In this document: positions 1 to 6,840 of the stretch, in pieces | How positions within the stretch are numbered: the stretch's first letter is position 1 | Layout: every line of letters begins with the position of its first letter | Source: Aquimarina sp. AU474 | GTDB lineage: Bacteria > Bacteroidota > Bacteroidia > Flavobacteriales > Flavobacteriaceae | Length of the DNA stretch: 64,000 nucleotides | Reading direction: 5' to 3' | Assembly (NCBI RefSeq): GCF_900312815.1 | Contig: NZ_OMPE01000009.1 | Coordinates: 496,001 to 560,000 of the forward strand | Notes under the pieces: model-generated | What the model saw: only the letters and a program-made list of their open reading frames with translations | Told to the model about the DNA's origin: nothing | The model's database searches: none | Made by a program: the position numbers and the translations under genes

Positions 1-509
1 GACCAGAGAATTCTCGTTTGTTTTTTACCAAAAACAAAGACACCATCGAAGATAATTTGTTGTATAGTCATGAATTATTTGCTCTGGATATCCCTGCAGA
101 GCTCACTGTACTTAGTGCGTGCAATACGGGTAGCGGTAAAATTGCAACAGGAGAAGGCATCATGAGTTTGGGTAGTGCGTTTCAATACGCGGGTACTAAA
201 AGTTTATTATTAAGTAGCTGGGATGTATCTGACCAAACTACTCCGCAGCTTATGAAATACTTTTATACCAATCTTAAAAAAGGCATGAACAAGGCCAAAG
301 CATTGCAACAAGCCAAGTTGCAGTATTTACAAACAGCTAATATAAACCGAACACAACCTTTTTATTGGGGAGGTTTTTATTTGGTAGGAGATCCTGCTCC
401 CATACCTTTTGAGAATACCACGGTATGGTATTGGATTTTGGGTATTGGCGTATTGATTCTAGTGATACGTATTGGATTTTGGTATCGGTCTTCGACAGGC
501 TCAGAGTAA
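1..509 (+). CDS. CHAT-domain protein, C-terminal part (5' end outside window)
   Basis: The reading frame is open to the left edge (codons from base 3), so this is the 3' part of a longer gene; the TTG at 18 is not a convincing start. The visible protein has the conserved C-terminal half of a CHAT (caspase HetF associated with TPR) peptidase domain: the catalytic-cysteine motif LSACNTG, then GEG, AGTKSLLLSSWDV and the WGGFYLVGDP ending. A membrane segment (WYWILGIGVLILVIRIGF) follows the domain. In Bacteroidota such domains usually sit behind TPR repeats, which would lie upstream. The last codons (SSTGSE and stop) are supplied by an intergenic repeat, so the original C-terminus may have been replaced. 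Substrate unknown. Confidence 0.8.
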   Translation, partial: PENSRLFFTKNKDTIEDNLLYSHELFALDIPAELTVLSACNTGSGKIATGEGIMSLGSAFQYAGTKSLLLSSWDVSDQTTPQLMKYFYTNLKKGMNKAKALQQAKLQYLQTANINRTQPFYWGGFYLVGDPAPIPFENTTVWYWILGIGVLILVIRIGFWYRSSTGSE

Positions 510-575
510 CAATAGGAACAAGCTCAGACTGACACCGAGTACAATTGTCTTCCTGAGCACTTCGTCGAACTCAGT
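490..575. repeat. Intergenic inverted repeat of the TTCGAcaggCTCAG type
   Basis: CTTCGACAGGCTCAG at 490-504 is matched in inverted orientation by CTGAGCACTTCGTCGAAC near 553-571, with a middle copy AGCTCAGACTGACA. This looks like a scattered palindromic (REP-like) intergenic repeat. It overlaps the end of the CHAT gene, and the 64-codon reading frame at 472-666 is only this repeat read through. A diverged relative lies at about 6695-6785. Confidence 0.6.
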
Positions 576-607
576 ACAGGCCTTGTTGAAGGGTAAACAG
601 AATATTG

Positions 608-643
608 AAAAAACGCATACCCTCCTAAGACTGTTGAAGGAGG
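608..643 (-). terminator. Intrinsic terminator of the lanthipeptide enzyme genes
   Basis: On the minus strand, the stop codon at 644-646 is followed at once by a hairpin (CCTCCT at 621-626 pairing with AGGAGG at 638-643) and then, after a few bases, a T6 run at 608-613. It would end the lanC-lanB-elimination-domain transcript. Confidence 0.55.
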
Positions 644-1534
644 TTACACTTTCTCTTTATTCTTAAATTTTCTAATTCCCCAGGCTACTTTATACGTTCT
701 ATACAATAAGTCATACATCACCATCTCATGCAAACGGTTTTTGGATCTAAACAATCTATTCATTAACATGTGGATGTAGCTCCCCATCATATTATCAAGC
801 CTTGGCTGATCAACAAGAGATCGTATGTTCTCTATCATTGCTTTGCTATGAATGCTTTTGGCTTCTAGCACATCAATAATAGGCGCATAATCTGGATTAT
901 TTTCTCTAGTAAACACCATAAATTCTTTAATCTTATCGTGCTCTTCTCTAAACTTTTTGTCCATTTGTTTTTTGAGAAACTTATTCATCCCAAACTCTTG
1001 TCCAAAGCCAGTTTTTAAGCGTTCCATCAACGCGAGTTTTTGATCTTCGTCATATCCAAAATCATTTAACAAAGTATCCATTGCTCGTATACTCAACAGC
1101 CATCGCAACTCTTCTCCTTCGTCTTCATCGATCATATCCAAAAAGTCAACAATCATCTTGCTATCATAAAAAAACAAGGTTTCGGATTGCTCCATGGTTT
1201 CATTACCATATCGCTCCAACTCTCTTTGGTAGGTATCTATCTGTAATCTCCAGATAAGGTCTTGTTTATTATAATGCTCTAATGGCCCGTGCAATGCATT
1301 AATAATTTCGCCTACATTTTTGGGATCGGTATAATGAAAACGAACTCTAATATGATGTTTGGGATCGTTATAGCGTATAAAAAACCATTTATCGATTACT
1401 TTATTTTCTAGTAATGTATCTACTACAGGTTTGATTACATCGGTAAGGACCAAATCAGAGGTCTTAGGCCCTGTATATATTTTATAATACAGCCATTCAC
1501 CACCAATAATAAAAGATCTTTGTGTATTAGCCAT
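644..1534 (-). CDS. LanB elimination domain (thiopeptide-type bacteriocin biosynthesis domain protein)
   Basis: A 296-residue stand-alone version of the C-terminal domain of class I lanthipeptide dehydratases (Lant_dehydr_C, SpaB C-terminal type). In the family it removes glutamate from glutamylated Ser/Thr to leave dehydroalanine or dehydrobutyrine. Visible signatures are IGGEWLYYKIY near the start, RYNDPKHHIRVRF at about 55-67 and QIDTYQRELERYG at about 98-110, both typical of the domain. Its start overlaps the end of the preceding LanB gene by 8 nt (1527-1534), so the two halves are probably translationally coupled and form one split dehydratase. Last gene of the minus-strand enzyme operon, followed by a terminator. 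Confidence 0.9.
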   Translation of the reverse strand: MANTQRSFIIGGEWLYYKIYTGPKTSDLVLTDVIKPVVDTLLENKVIDKWFFIRYNDPKHHIRVRFHYTDPKNVGEIINALHGPLEHYNKQDLIWRLQIDTYQRELERYGNETMEQSETLFFYDSKMIVDFLDMIDEDEGEELRWLLSIRAMDTLLNDFGYDEDQKLALMERLKTGFGQEFGMNKFLKKQMDKKFREEHDKIKEFMVFTRENNPDYAPIIDVLEAKSIHSKAMIENIRSLVDQPRLDNMMGSYIHMLMNRLFRSKNRLHEMVMYDLLYRTYKVAWGIRKFKNKEKV

Positions 1535-3767
1535 GAGTTGTATTTGTATTTTTTAATTTATGCTCGTTGTAAAAAGACAATACGATTTGATTGGTATATG
1601 CCTCGTTTCCTTCCTTAACAATACTTTCTTCGTTATGTAAAAACTCTTTAAGTTTAAAAGCTGGGCGTTTCTTTACTGTTTGTAATAACATACGCACCGA
1701 AGATAGATTAGTAAGATTAATCAATAGTTCATTATCTCCATCAATAAGTAATACATACTGTGGCAATTTTTTATTAGAAACAAAGGAAGTTATGCCTTCT
1801 TGCAGTTTCTCTGAATCTTTGAGGTCCTGCAAACGTGTTATTTCTTTATCTTTAATATTCCAGGTAGCCGTTGCCAATACTACTCCTTGATATTCTACTC
1901 GCGGTAAAAAATCATATTCATCGGCTAGAGGGCCCCAATGAAATCCAAGTCCTGATCGCTGTTTTTGAGTTTGCATATTGGCCAGAAATTGATATATCGG
2001 TAATGGATCACCAGAATAATTATGTGCATTGGTAAGATGAGGCACTACCTCTTTGTTATATTTCTTTGAGCGTAAAAGAACCTTACCAGTATGCGAAGTC
2101 GAAACCATTAAATCATCTAAAGGAAGCTGTTTTTCTTCATTCAAAATAGATTTTGCCAGATACGGGATTTCATAGTTCCTAAATGCCGGTCGCATTAAAA
2201 TATTCCCTACTCTAGATTCTGGCAAATGCACAATTTCTGCCAGGATTTTATTCGGATTTTCTTGTGTTTCGACATCAATAATCTCTTGTGTATAGGCATG
2301 CAGTTCTGGATCTCCATGACAAAAACGTCCTAATAGATTCGCTGCACTAGATCCTCCTATACTAGACATCATAATTTTATCCTCACCGTTTATGGTTACA
2401 ATTTCGATCATTGAGGAGATGGTATCAGGAAGATCATCCCATTGCGCCTCAAAGTTTTCGAAATCTTTGTCGGTAAGCTCAATGCTACTTTCATTTTTTT
2501 GCATACATGCATTCAATTTCTTTTGAAGAATTGAATGTATAGGAGTCCATTGCATTTCTCTTACTGCTACTCCATTTTGTCTTGGCGGTAGTACCAAATC
2601 GTCTACAATCTTACTTACATCACCTGTACCTTGATTTTGTACAAAACCTACTCCTAACTCAACATCCAAAGCTTTGGATAATGGCACTTCTCTATCTTCA
2701 TAGCGTTCGTACAATGCAGATTGAAACTTAGAAAGCAATGTTTCTTTTGGTGGCAAAGTCATTTTATTAAGCAACGTAATAGCTTTTCTTACCCTATGTA
2801 AATATTGACGGTCTAATGTATTGCTCTTTGGCGATAACAACATATCGGTCTGAAACATAAACTTAAGTTCAAAACCAACTTCTAATTTTTTGAGCGCTTC
2901 GCTTAACTCAATATATTGTTTAGCTTCGTTACCAATAGCGTTATCTAACTGTTCTATTTGTTGTTGCGTTTGTTCTAGTGCTTTTATAATATCTGTTGCA
3001 CCATTTAATCGTTTTAAAACAGGTAATAACTGATCTAAAAACTCTGGGCCAGAAACCGAAGGTTCTAATTCACTAATAAGTAATTGACTTTCGACTAACT
3101 CATGAATAAAACCCATTGCCTCGTCGATACTAATATCATCATCGACTAAGAGTTCTCCTAAATCCTTGAGTAAAGCTCCTTTTTTTGCGTGTTCAATTAC
3201 TTTTTGCAAGTATTCTGAATGTTCTACCGCTACAATATGATGGATTCTTCTACTATTTACATATTTGTACTCTACATATCGTAATTGATGGCCAGTTTCA
3301 TAAATACTGGTATTAGGGTAGAACAACAATTGTGCTCTAATTTCTTCATTTTTAACAATATCCTGAGACAAGGCTACCAGATAGTTCATATCTAATCGCG
3401 TATGTCTTTTATTTTTTGACTTGTTCTGAAGTTCGATTTGTGTTTGATCCGTAAACTCACCTACAGCGGTTCCTGCAAAAAGGCCAAAAGGAGTACATCT
3501 AGAGGACATACGGCTAAGGTATTTTAATACCGAATACATCATCCTATCCGACTTATCCTTGTCTTTAATCTCTCCTTGCAACCACTTTTCGAATTCTGAA
3601 TATAATGAAGGAGAAGCTAAAAAAATCGCTTCTTTGATACTAGCATCTTTACAAGCCTCTTTTAATGTCTCTTCAGATAAAATACTATCTTGAGTTAGTG
3701 TTTTGTAAAAGGAAAAAGAAAATAATGGAGACCGTAATACATACTTAGAGAAATTTTTATAGATCAT
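1527..3767 (-). CDS. lanB: LanB-type lantibiotic dehydratase, glutamylation domain (split LanB)
   Basis: 746 residues matching the N-terminal Lant_dehydr_N domain, which uses glutamyl-tRNA to glutamylate Ser/Thr of the precursor peptide. The hallmark RCTPFGLFAG is at about residues 88-98, followed by the RHTRLDMNYL segment. The C-terminal elimination domain of full-length (about 1000-residue) LanB enzymes is missing and is encoded separately by the overlapping next gene. Such split LanBs are known in Bacteroidota clusters such as pinensin. It starts 21 nt after lanC in the same operon. Substrates are inferred to be some or all of the small precursor peptides upstream. Cytoplasmic; no signal peptide. 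Confidence 0.9.
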   Translation of the reverse strand: MIYKNFSKYVLRSPLFSFSFYKTLTQDSILSEETLKEACKDASIKEAIFLASPSLYSEFEKWLQGEIKDKDKSDRMMYSVLKYLSRMSSRCTPFGLFAGTAVGEFTDQTQIELQNKSKNKRHTRLDMNYLVALSQDIVKNEEIRAQLLFYPNTSIYETGHQLRYVEYKYVNSRRIHHIVAVEHSEYLQKVIEHAKKGALLKDLGELLVDDDISIDEAMGFIHELVESQLLISELEPSVSGPEFLDQLLPVLKRLNGATDIIKALEQTQQQIEQLDNAIGNEAKQYIELSEALKKLEVGFELKFMFQTDMLLSPKSNTLDRQYLHRVRKAITLLNKMTLPPKETLLSKFQSALYERYEDREVPLSKALDVELGVGFVQNQGTGDVSKIVDDLVLPPRQNGVAVREMQWTPIHSILQKKLNACMQKNESSIELTDKDFENFEAQWDDLPDTISSMIEIVTINGEDKIMMSSIGGSSAANLLGRFCHGDPELHAYTQEIIDVETQENPNKILAEIVHLPESRVGNILMRPAFRNYEIPYLAKSILNEEKQLPLDDLMVSTSHTGKVLLRSKKYNKEVVPHLTNAHNYSGDPLPIYQFLANMQTQKQRSGLGFHWGPLADEYDFLPRVEYQGVVLATATWNIKDKEITRLQDLKDSEKLQEGITSFVSNKKLPQYVLLIDGDNELLINLTNLSSVRMLLQTVKKRPAFKLKEFLHNEESIVKEGNEAYTNQIVLSFYNEHKLKNTNTTHG

Positions 3768-3788
3768 AATAGTATTGTGCAGTAGTTT

Positions 3789-5006
3789 TTAATTGATTAG
3801 CAAACATTCGTCCCATTTTGTCTCAAATGTAGCCAAAAAAGAAATGATAGTTAATCCGATCCCTGCAATTCCCTCGAGCAAATTGGATTCTTTTTGATAC
3901 TCTTTGGTATCTCCTTTCCATTGCATGAACCCTGCATCTCCGTTTTCGTGAATTGCCATTTTTAGTAATTGATCCAACCAATATCCTGCCGCGTCTTCAA
4001 AAACCTTGTCCTGAGTTTCTTGAAACATAAAACGATATATATTGGCAATTCCTGCTGCACCATGACAATGACCAGTATCTACAACTCCCGCTTCTTTTAT
4101 ATCTTTTCTTTTGGTAGAGTGTTTCATCATCTCCAAGGCTTCTTCGGTATAATTTGAATTGTTTAATACTTGGCCTGCTCGCCATAATGAAATCCCTATT
4201 CCCAAATCGCCATAACACCATGCCAATCTAGAGTTTATATCTTTGGGCATGCCTTCATAAACCCAACTTGGGTATAGTGCAGTTTGTTGATGATCCTCTT
4301 TTTTATGACTTAATACATATGCTATAGCACCATCAAGCATAGTTCCTAATTGTGTTTTAAAATCTTCATGTGGATATAGTCTACTTAAAAAATTAATAAT
4401 ACTAGATATCCCATGCGACAGGCTTAAATTACCACCTCTGGTCCCTTCTTCTACATTTAAATCAAACTCCCACCAAGTATTACCATTGGCATCAATTCTC
4501 GAAGATTTTTGTAATGCTTCTAATAACGTGATAATATACGCTTTGTATTTATTTTTAAGCTCTTGAGATTTTGTACCTTCATATCGTTTCAAGAAATAAT
4601 ATCCATACCCTAGGGCACCATGCAAAAAATCATAATACTCGCGTTCGATATCATTTTTCATGGCTTCGAATAAAAAAACATCCAAATCGGTCAACAGATC
4701 ATCGCTATCAATCTCAATAAACTCTTCTTGATCAAGAAATGCTAACACCCATCCCGCACCCGCAATACCCGAACAAAAAGTAGGAAATGTATAACCATTA
4801 TTTATATGTTCTACAACTTCGGAAATGATCTCGGCTCCTATATCGGCCGGCTCATCCAACCCCATGAATCTGGCATAATGAAACTGAAATAAGGAAACCC
4901 CAGAAAGACCTGCGAGCACGCCTATATTTTGTTCTTGGGTATCGTATGTTTTTAGCGTATTATATATTTCGTGGAGTTTATTCTCGAGTACTTTTTTAGT
5001 GTTCAT
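3789..5006 (-). CDS. lanC: LanC-like lanthionine cyclase
   Basis: 405 residues with the toroidal LanC pattern of repeated GxxG segments. The zinc ligands are visible: the Cys of WCYGD at about residue 262 and the Cys-His of GHCHGAAG at about 313; the SHGIS segment at about 197 is also typical. LanC enzymes add Cys thiols to dehydrated Ser/Thr to form lanthionine rings. First gene of the enzyme operon (21 nt before lanB), with the precursor peptide genes directly upstream on the same strand. No TAnnTTTG box was found in the 270 nt before it, so the promoter is undefined. The function of the fold is near certain; the exact peptide substrate is inference. Confidence 0.92.
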   Translation of the reverse strand: MNTKKVLENKLHEIYNTLKTYDTQEQNIGVLAGLSGVSLFQFHYARFMGLDEPADIGAEIISEVVEHINNGYTFPTFCSGIAGAGWVLAFLDQEEFIEIDSDDLLTDLDVFLFEAMKNDIEREYYDFLHGALGYGYYFLKRYEGTKSQELKNKYKAYIITLLEALQKSSRIDANGNTWWEFDLNVEEGTRGGNLSLSHGISSIINFLSRLYPHEDFKTQLGTMLDGAIAYVLSHKKEDHQQTALYPSWVYEGMPKDINSRLAWCYGDLGIGISLWRAGQVLNNSNYTEEALEMMKHSTKRKDIKEAGVVDTGHCHGAAGIANIYRFMFQETQDKVFEDAAGYWLDQLLKMAIHENGDAGFMQWKGDTKEYQKESNLLEGIAGIGLTIISFLATFETKWDECLLIN

Positions 5007-5277
5007 AAAATTACTTCTAAGTTTTGATCTGTGTTTGTGACAGCAATGTAAAGGACAATCTGTTAAATGAAAAATAAAACTTCACGAAATTCGAGAAAAA
5101 AGTGTGATATCTATATGGTTTTTCTTTTTTAGATCAACTTATTGAAAGTTTTGCCAGCAAAATAACGTGCATAAGCCCAAAGCATCGATAAAAAAATAGA
5201 ATAGAGAAATCTGATACCATATAACGTATGTTCCAGAGTTAGGCACTAACGTTTCATAACATATCTATAAAACATAT
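5007..5277. other. AT-rich gap between lanC and precursor 1
   Basis: No reading frame with coding character and no TAnnTTTG box on the minus strand was found. A precursor-1 terminator bounds the gap on the right, so lanC probably needs its own start site in here, but no promoter can be named. Confidence 0.4.
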
Positions 5278-5307
5278 AAAAAAAGCACTGCAATTGCAGC
5301 GCTTTTT
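5278..5307 (-). terminator. Terminator after precursor peptide 1
   Basis: Near-perfect palindrome: A-run plus GC-a-CTGCAATTGCAG-c-GC plus T-run, 28 nt downstream of the stop of the peptide gene. The symmetric A and T tracts mean it could work in both directions. Confidence 0.7.
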
Positions 5308-5334
5308 CAAATTCACTTATAATTTAGAAATACA

Positions 5335-5511
5335 TTACAACGCAACACAAATCCTGTTTATACAGGCCCAACCAAACTCACCGGTAACCTCAAAACAGTC
5401 TCTACGTCTACTACAACCAATGGGATACAGTATTGTACCACCATTAATACTTACTTGTTGTTTTTTGTTCAGCTCCTGAACGTCTTTTAAGTTTAAAATT
5501 TTAGATAACAT
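5335..5511 (-). CDS. Precursor peptide 1 (double-glycine leader, four-cysteine core)
   Basis: 58 codons, read directly from the sequence. Leader residues 1-25 begin MLSKILNLKDVQELN and end VSINGG, the ComC/bacteriocin-type leader common in Flavobacteriia. The 33-residue core starts TILYPIGC and has four Cys and only three Ser/Thr. The leader lacks the KK(L/V)xI pattern of the other precursors, so it may not be a LanB substrate; a disulfide-bonded bacteriocin or signal peptide is as likely. It resembles precursor 6 (10733-10885) in its leader. A degenerate copy of the block conserved upstream of precursors 2, 3 and 6 lies about 27 nt before the start. Followed by a terminator. Confidence 0.7.
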   Translation of the reverse strand: MLSKILNLKDVQELNKKQQVSINGGTILYPIGCSRRRDCFEVTGEFGWACINRICVAL

Positions 5512-5537
5512 AGTTTTATATTGTTTTTAAATTGAAT

Positions 5538-5561
5538 TACTTACTCTTTATGTTTTTCAGT
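5538..5561 (-). promoter_or_regulatory. Degenerate copy of the conserved precursor upstream element
   Basis: On the minus strand, ACTGAAAAAC, five bases, then GAGTAAGTA. It matches ACCGAAAACC, eight or nine bases, GAGTAGGTA before precursors 2, 3 and 6, with a shorter spacer. Weaker than the other three copies. Confidence 0.45.
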
Positions 5562-5624
5562 ATTCCTTATATGATGAGTGATCTCATCAATATGTTATGA
5601 ATAACACAAAAAAGTTGTGTTCAT

Positions 5625-5774
5625 TTATTTCATATGGCAACCAATACCTCCCGCTCCCGGCGAAACAGAATTACACATAAGTTCTGTGGGACCATATCCT
5701 CCTTTTACAGTATTCATTTCTAGTTTGGTGATTTGCACTTTTTTGAGTTCTAGTTTCTTTTGCGTTTTTTTCAT
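5625..5774 (-). CDS. Precursor peptide 2, class I lanthipeptide type
   Basis: 49 codons. Leader MKKTQKKLELKKVQITKLEM continues to VKGG at residue 26, the Lys-rich leader typical of Bacteroidota class I lanthipeptide precursors. The 23-residue core starts YGPTELMCNSV and ends GGIGCHMK, with Cys at core positions 8 and 20 and Thr4, Ser10 and Ser12 as candidates for dehydration. It is a close paralogue of precursor 3 (5927-6076), and the two share leader, core layout and about 55 bases of upstream sequence, so they arose by recent duplication. Encoded about 620 nt upstream of lanC on the same strand. Product inferred, chemistry untested. Confidence 0.85.
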   Translation of the reverse strand: MKKTQKKLELKKVQITKLEMNTVKGGYGPTELMCNSVSPGAGGIGCHMK

Positions 5775-5792
5775 GAGATTATTATTTTATAA

Positions 5793-5828
5793 TATACCTA
5801 CTCTATTACAAGGTTTTCGGTTTCCCCT
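5793..5828 (-). promoter_or_regulatory. Conserved upstream element of precursor 2
   Basis: On the minus strand: AAGGGGAAACCGAAAACC, eight bases, GAGTAGGTATA, ending about 20 nt before the ATG. Almost identical at precursor 3, and the core part is also present at precursor 6. No TAnnTTTG box accompanies it, so it may be an alternative promoter or an operator for one of the neighbouring AraC-type regulators (inference). Confidence 0.65.
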
Positions 5829-5926
5829 TTATAAAATTTGATGTATGAGAGTGTACTCCTCAATAGTATTATGTTCTGTAAAAAACTCCTAAATCGGTGT
5901 AAACCCGTTAGGATCCAATATATATC

Positions 5927-6076
5927 TTAAAACATATGACAACCAATACCACCCATATGTTCTGGAACAGAATTACACATATGTGTTGGGCCACATCCTC
6001 CTCCTTTTACGGTTTTCATTTCTAAGTTGGTGATTTGCACTTTTTTGAGTTTTAATTTTTTTGACGTTTTTTTCAT
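5927..6076 (-). CDS. Precursor peptide 3, class I lanthipeptide type
   Basis: 49 codons. Leader MKKTSKKLKLKKVQITNLEM continues to VKGG at residue 26. The core starts GCGPTHMCNSVPEHM and ends GGIGCHMF, with three Cys (core positions 2, 8 and 20), Thr5 and Ser10. It aligns without gaps to precursor 2, keeping GPT, MCNSV and GGIGCHM, so ring topology is probably shared, with an extra N-terminal Cys here. It has the same upstream block 20 nt before its ATG. The GCGPT string also occurs near the end of precursor 4. Confidence 0.85.
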   Translation of the reverse strand: MKKTSKKLKLKKVQITNLEMKTVKGGGCGPTHMCNSVPEHMGGIGCHMF

Positions 6077-6094
6077 GAGATTATTATTTTATGA

Positions 6095-6130
6095 TATACC
6101 TACTCTATTGTAAGGTTTTCGGTTTCCCCT
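6095..6130 (-). promoter_or_regulatory. Conserved upstream element of precursor 3
   Basis: Same block as before precursor 2: AGGGGAAACCGAAAACC, eight bases, GAGTAGGTATA on the minus strand, 20 nt from the start codon. The only differences between the two copies fall in the spacer and the flanks. Confidence 0.65.
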
Positions 6131-6208
6131 TATTAATAATTTTGCGACATATAACGCAATGATTGTGATCTCAATGTATGGAGGATTCGAGGGGATTAAA
6201 AACAAGAA

Positions 6209-6234
6209 ATCCGCATTTTGAATAAAATGCGGAT
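6209..6234. terminator. Palindrome ATCCGCATTTT/AAAATGCGGAT
   Basis: Perfect 11-bp stem with a 4-nt loop downstream of precursor 4, just beyond its first terminator (6243-6262). On the minus strand it is followed by a weak T-rich stretch, so it may be a second terminator. A mismatched relative (ACCGCA...TGCGGT) lies at 6541-6564, on the other side of the same peptide gene. Confidence 0.45.
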
Positions 6235-6242
6235 ATAAAAAA

Positions 6243-6262
6243 AGCCTTGTTTTTACAAGGCT
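6243..6262 (-). terminator. Terminator after precursor peptide 4
   Basis: Stem AGCCTTG / CAAGGCT with a six-base loop, followed on the minus strand by T7; 14 nt past the stop codon. Confidence 0.7.
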
Positions 6263-6276
6263 CAAAAAACTACTTT

Positions 6277-6447
6277 TTAATATCTATTGGTGGTAGGACC
6301 GCACCCCATGCAAAAACTTTCATGTGTACCCATATCTTCGTCTGTTGGATTGCATTCTCCTCCTTGTATTTTACACATCATACCTGGGTTAATTCTTGCT
6401 ATTGTTAGCTTTTTTAAGTTGATGATGTTGTTCACTTGTTTTTTCAT
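6277..6447 (-). CDS. Precursor peptide 4, linked to regulator 1
   Basis: 56 codons. Leader starts MKKQVNNIINLKKLTIARIN and ends KIQGG at residue 30, with an unusual Cys at leader position 25. The 26-residue core starts ECNPTDEDMG and ends MGCGPTTNRY, with three Cys and five Ser/Thr, so lanthionine formation is possible. Its KKLTIA leader block matches precursors 5 and 7, each of which also follows a TPR-AraC regulator gene; here the regulator ends 393 nt upstream. No TAnnTTTG box or conserved precursor element was found in front of it, so transcription may read through from the regulator or use an unrecognised promoter. Confidence 0.8.
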   Translation of the reverse strand: MKKQVNNIINLKKLTIARINPGMMCKIQGGECNPTDEDMGTHESFCMGCGPTTNRY

Positions 6448-6840
6448 AATTAAAAGTTTTAATGTTTATTCCCTTTTACACATATCTAATCCTATGCATG
6501 ATGAAGTTACTTTTAATTACCCTTATATCATAAAGAGTAAACCGCATTTTAAACAAATTGCGGTATCTGTAAATATAGATATTAACCCATGCTACATTCA
6601 GATGTTTTTTCACCTTAAATCCATAGATTCTTGCTCTTTGACTATTCTATAAAGTTCAGAAAAACATGTATTAAGTGAGGTAAACGTGAAACGAAAAAAG
6701 TCATCTTGAGTGTATCGAAAGATGTCAGGATTCTAATTCAAAAACTTACTCGTCTTCGATACAATTTTCTATCGAAAATCACTCTGACTGACGTAAATTT
6801 TCTTAAATCAAACTCAGATTCAAATCAAACTTATGTGTTT
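6448..6840. other. Intergenic region with hairpin and diverged palindromic repeat
   Basis: No gene is supported here; the plus-strand reading frame at 6287-6652 is a shadow of precursor 4. It contains an imperfect palindrome at 6541-6564 and, at about 6695-6785, a repeat with GTATCGAAAGATG, CTTCGATACA and CTATCGAAAATCACTCTGAC, which looks like a diverged member of the repeat at 490-575. Confidence 0.45.

Noticed and set aside
472..666. 64-codon reading frame on the plus strand
   Set aside because: It only reads through the intergenic palindromic repeat and the terminator of the lanthipeptide enzyme genes.
644..5006. Thiopeptide cluster
   Set aside because: The elimination domain is often labelled thiopeptide-type, but there is no YcaO cyclodehydratase or pyridine synthase; the LanC gene points to lanthipeptides.
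5294..6652. Plus-strand reading frames of 61-121 codons
   Set aside because: They are antisense to the four precursor genes and show no coding signature.
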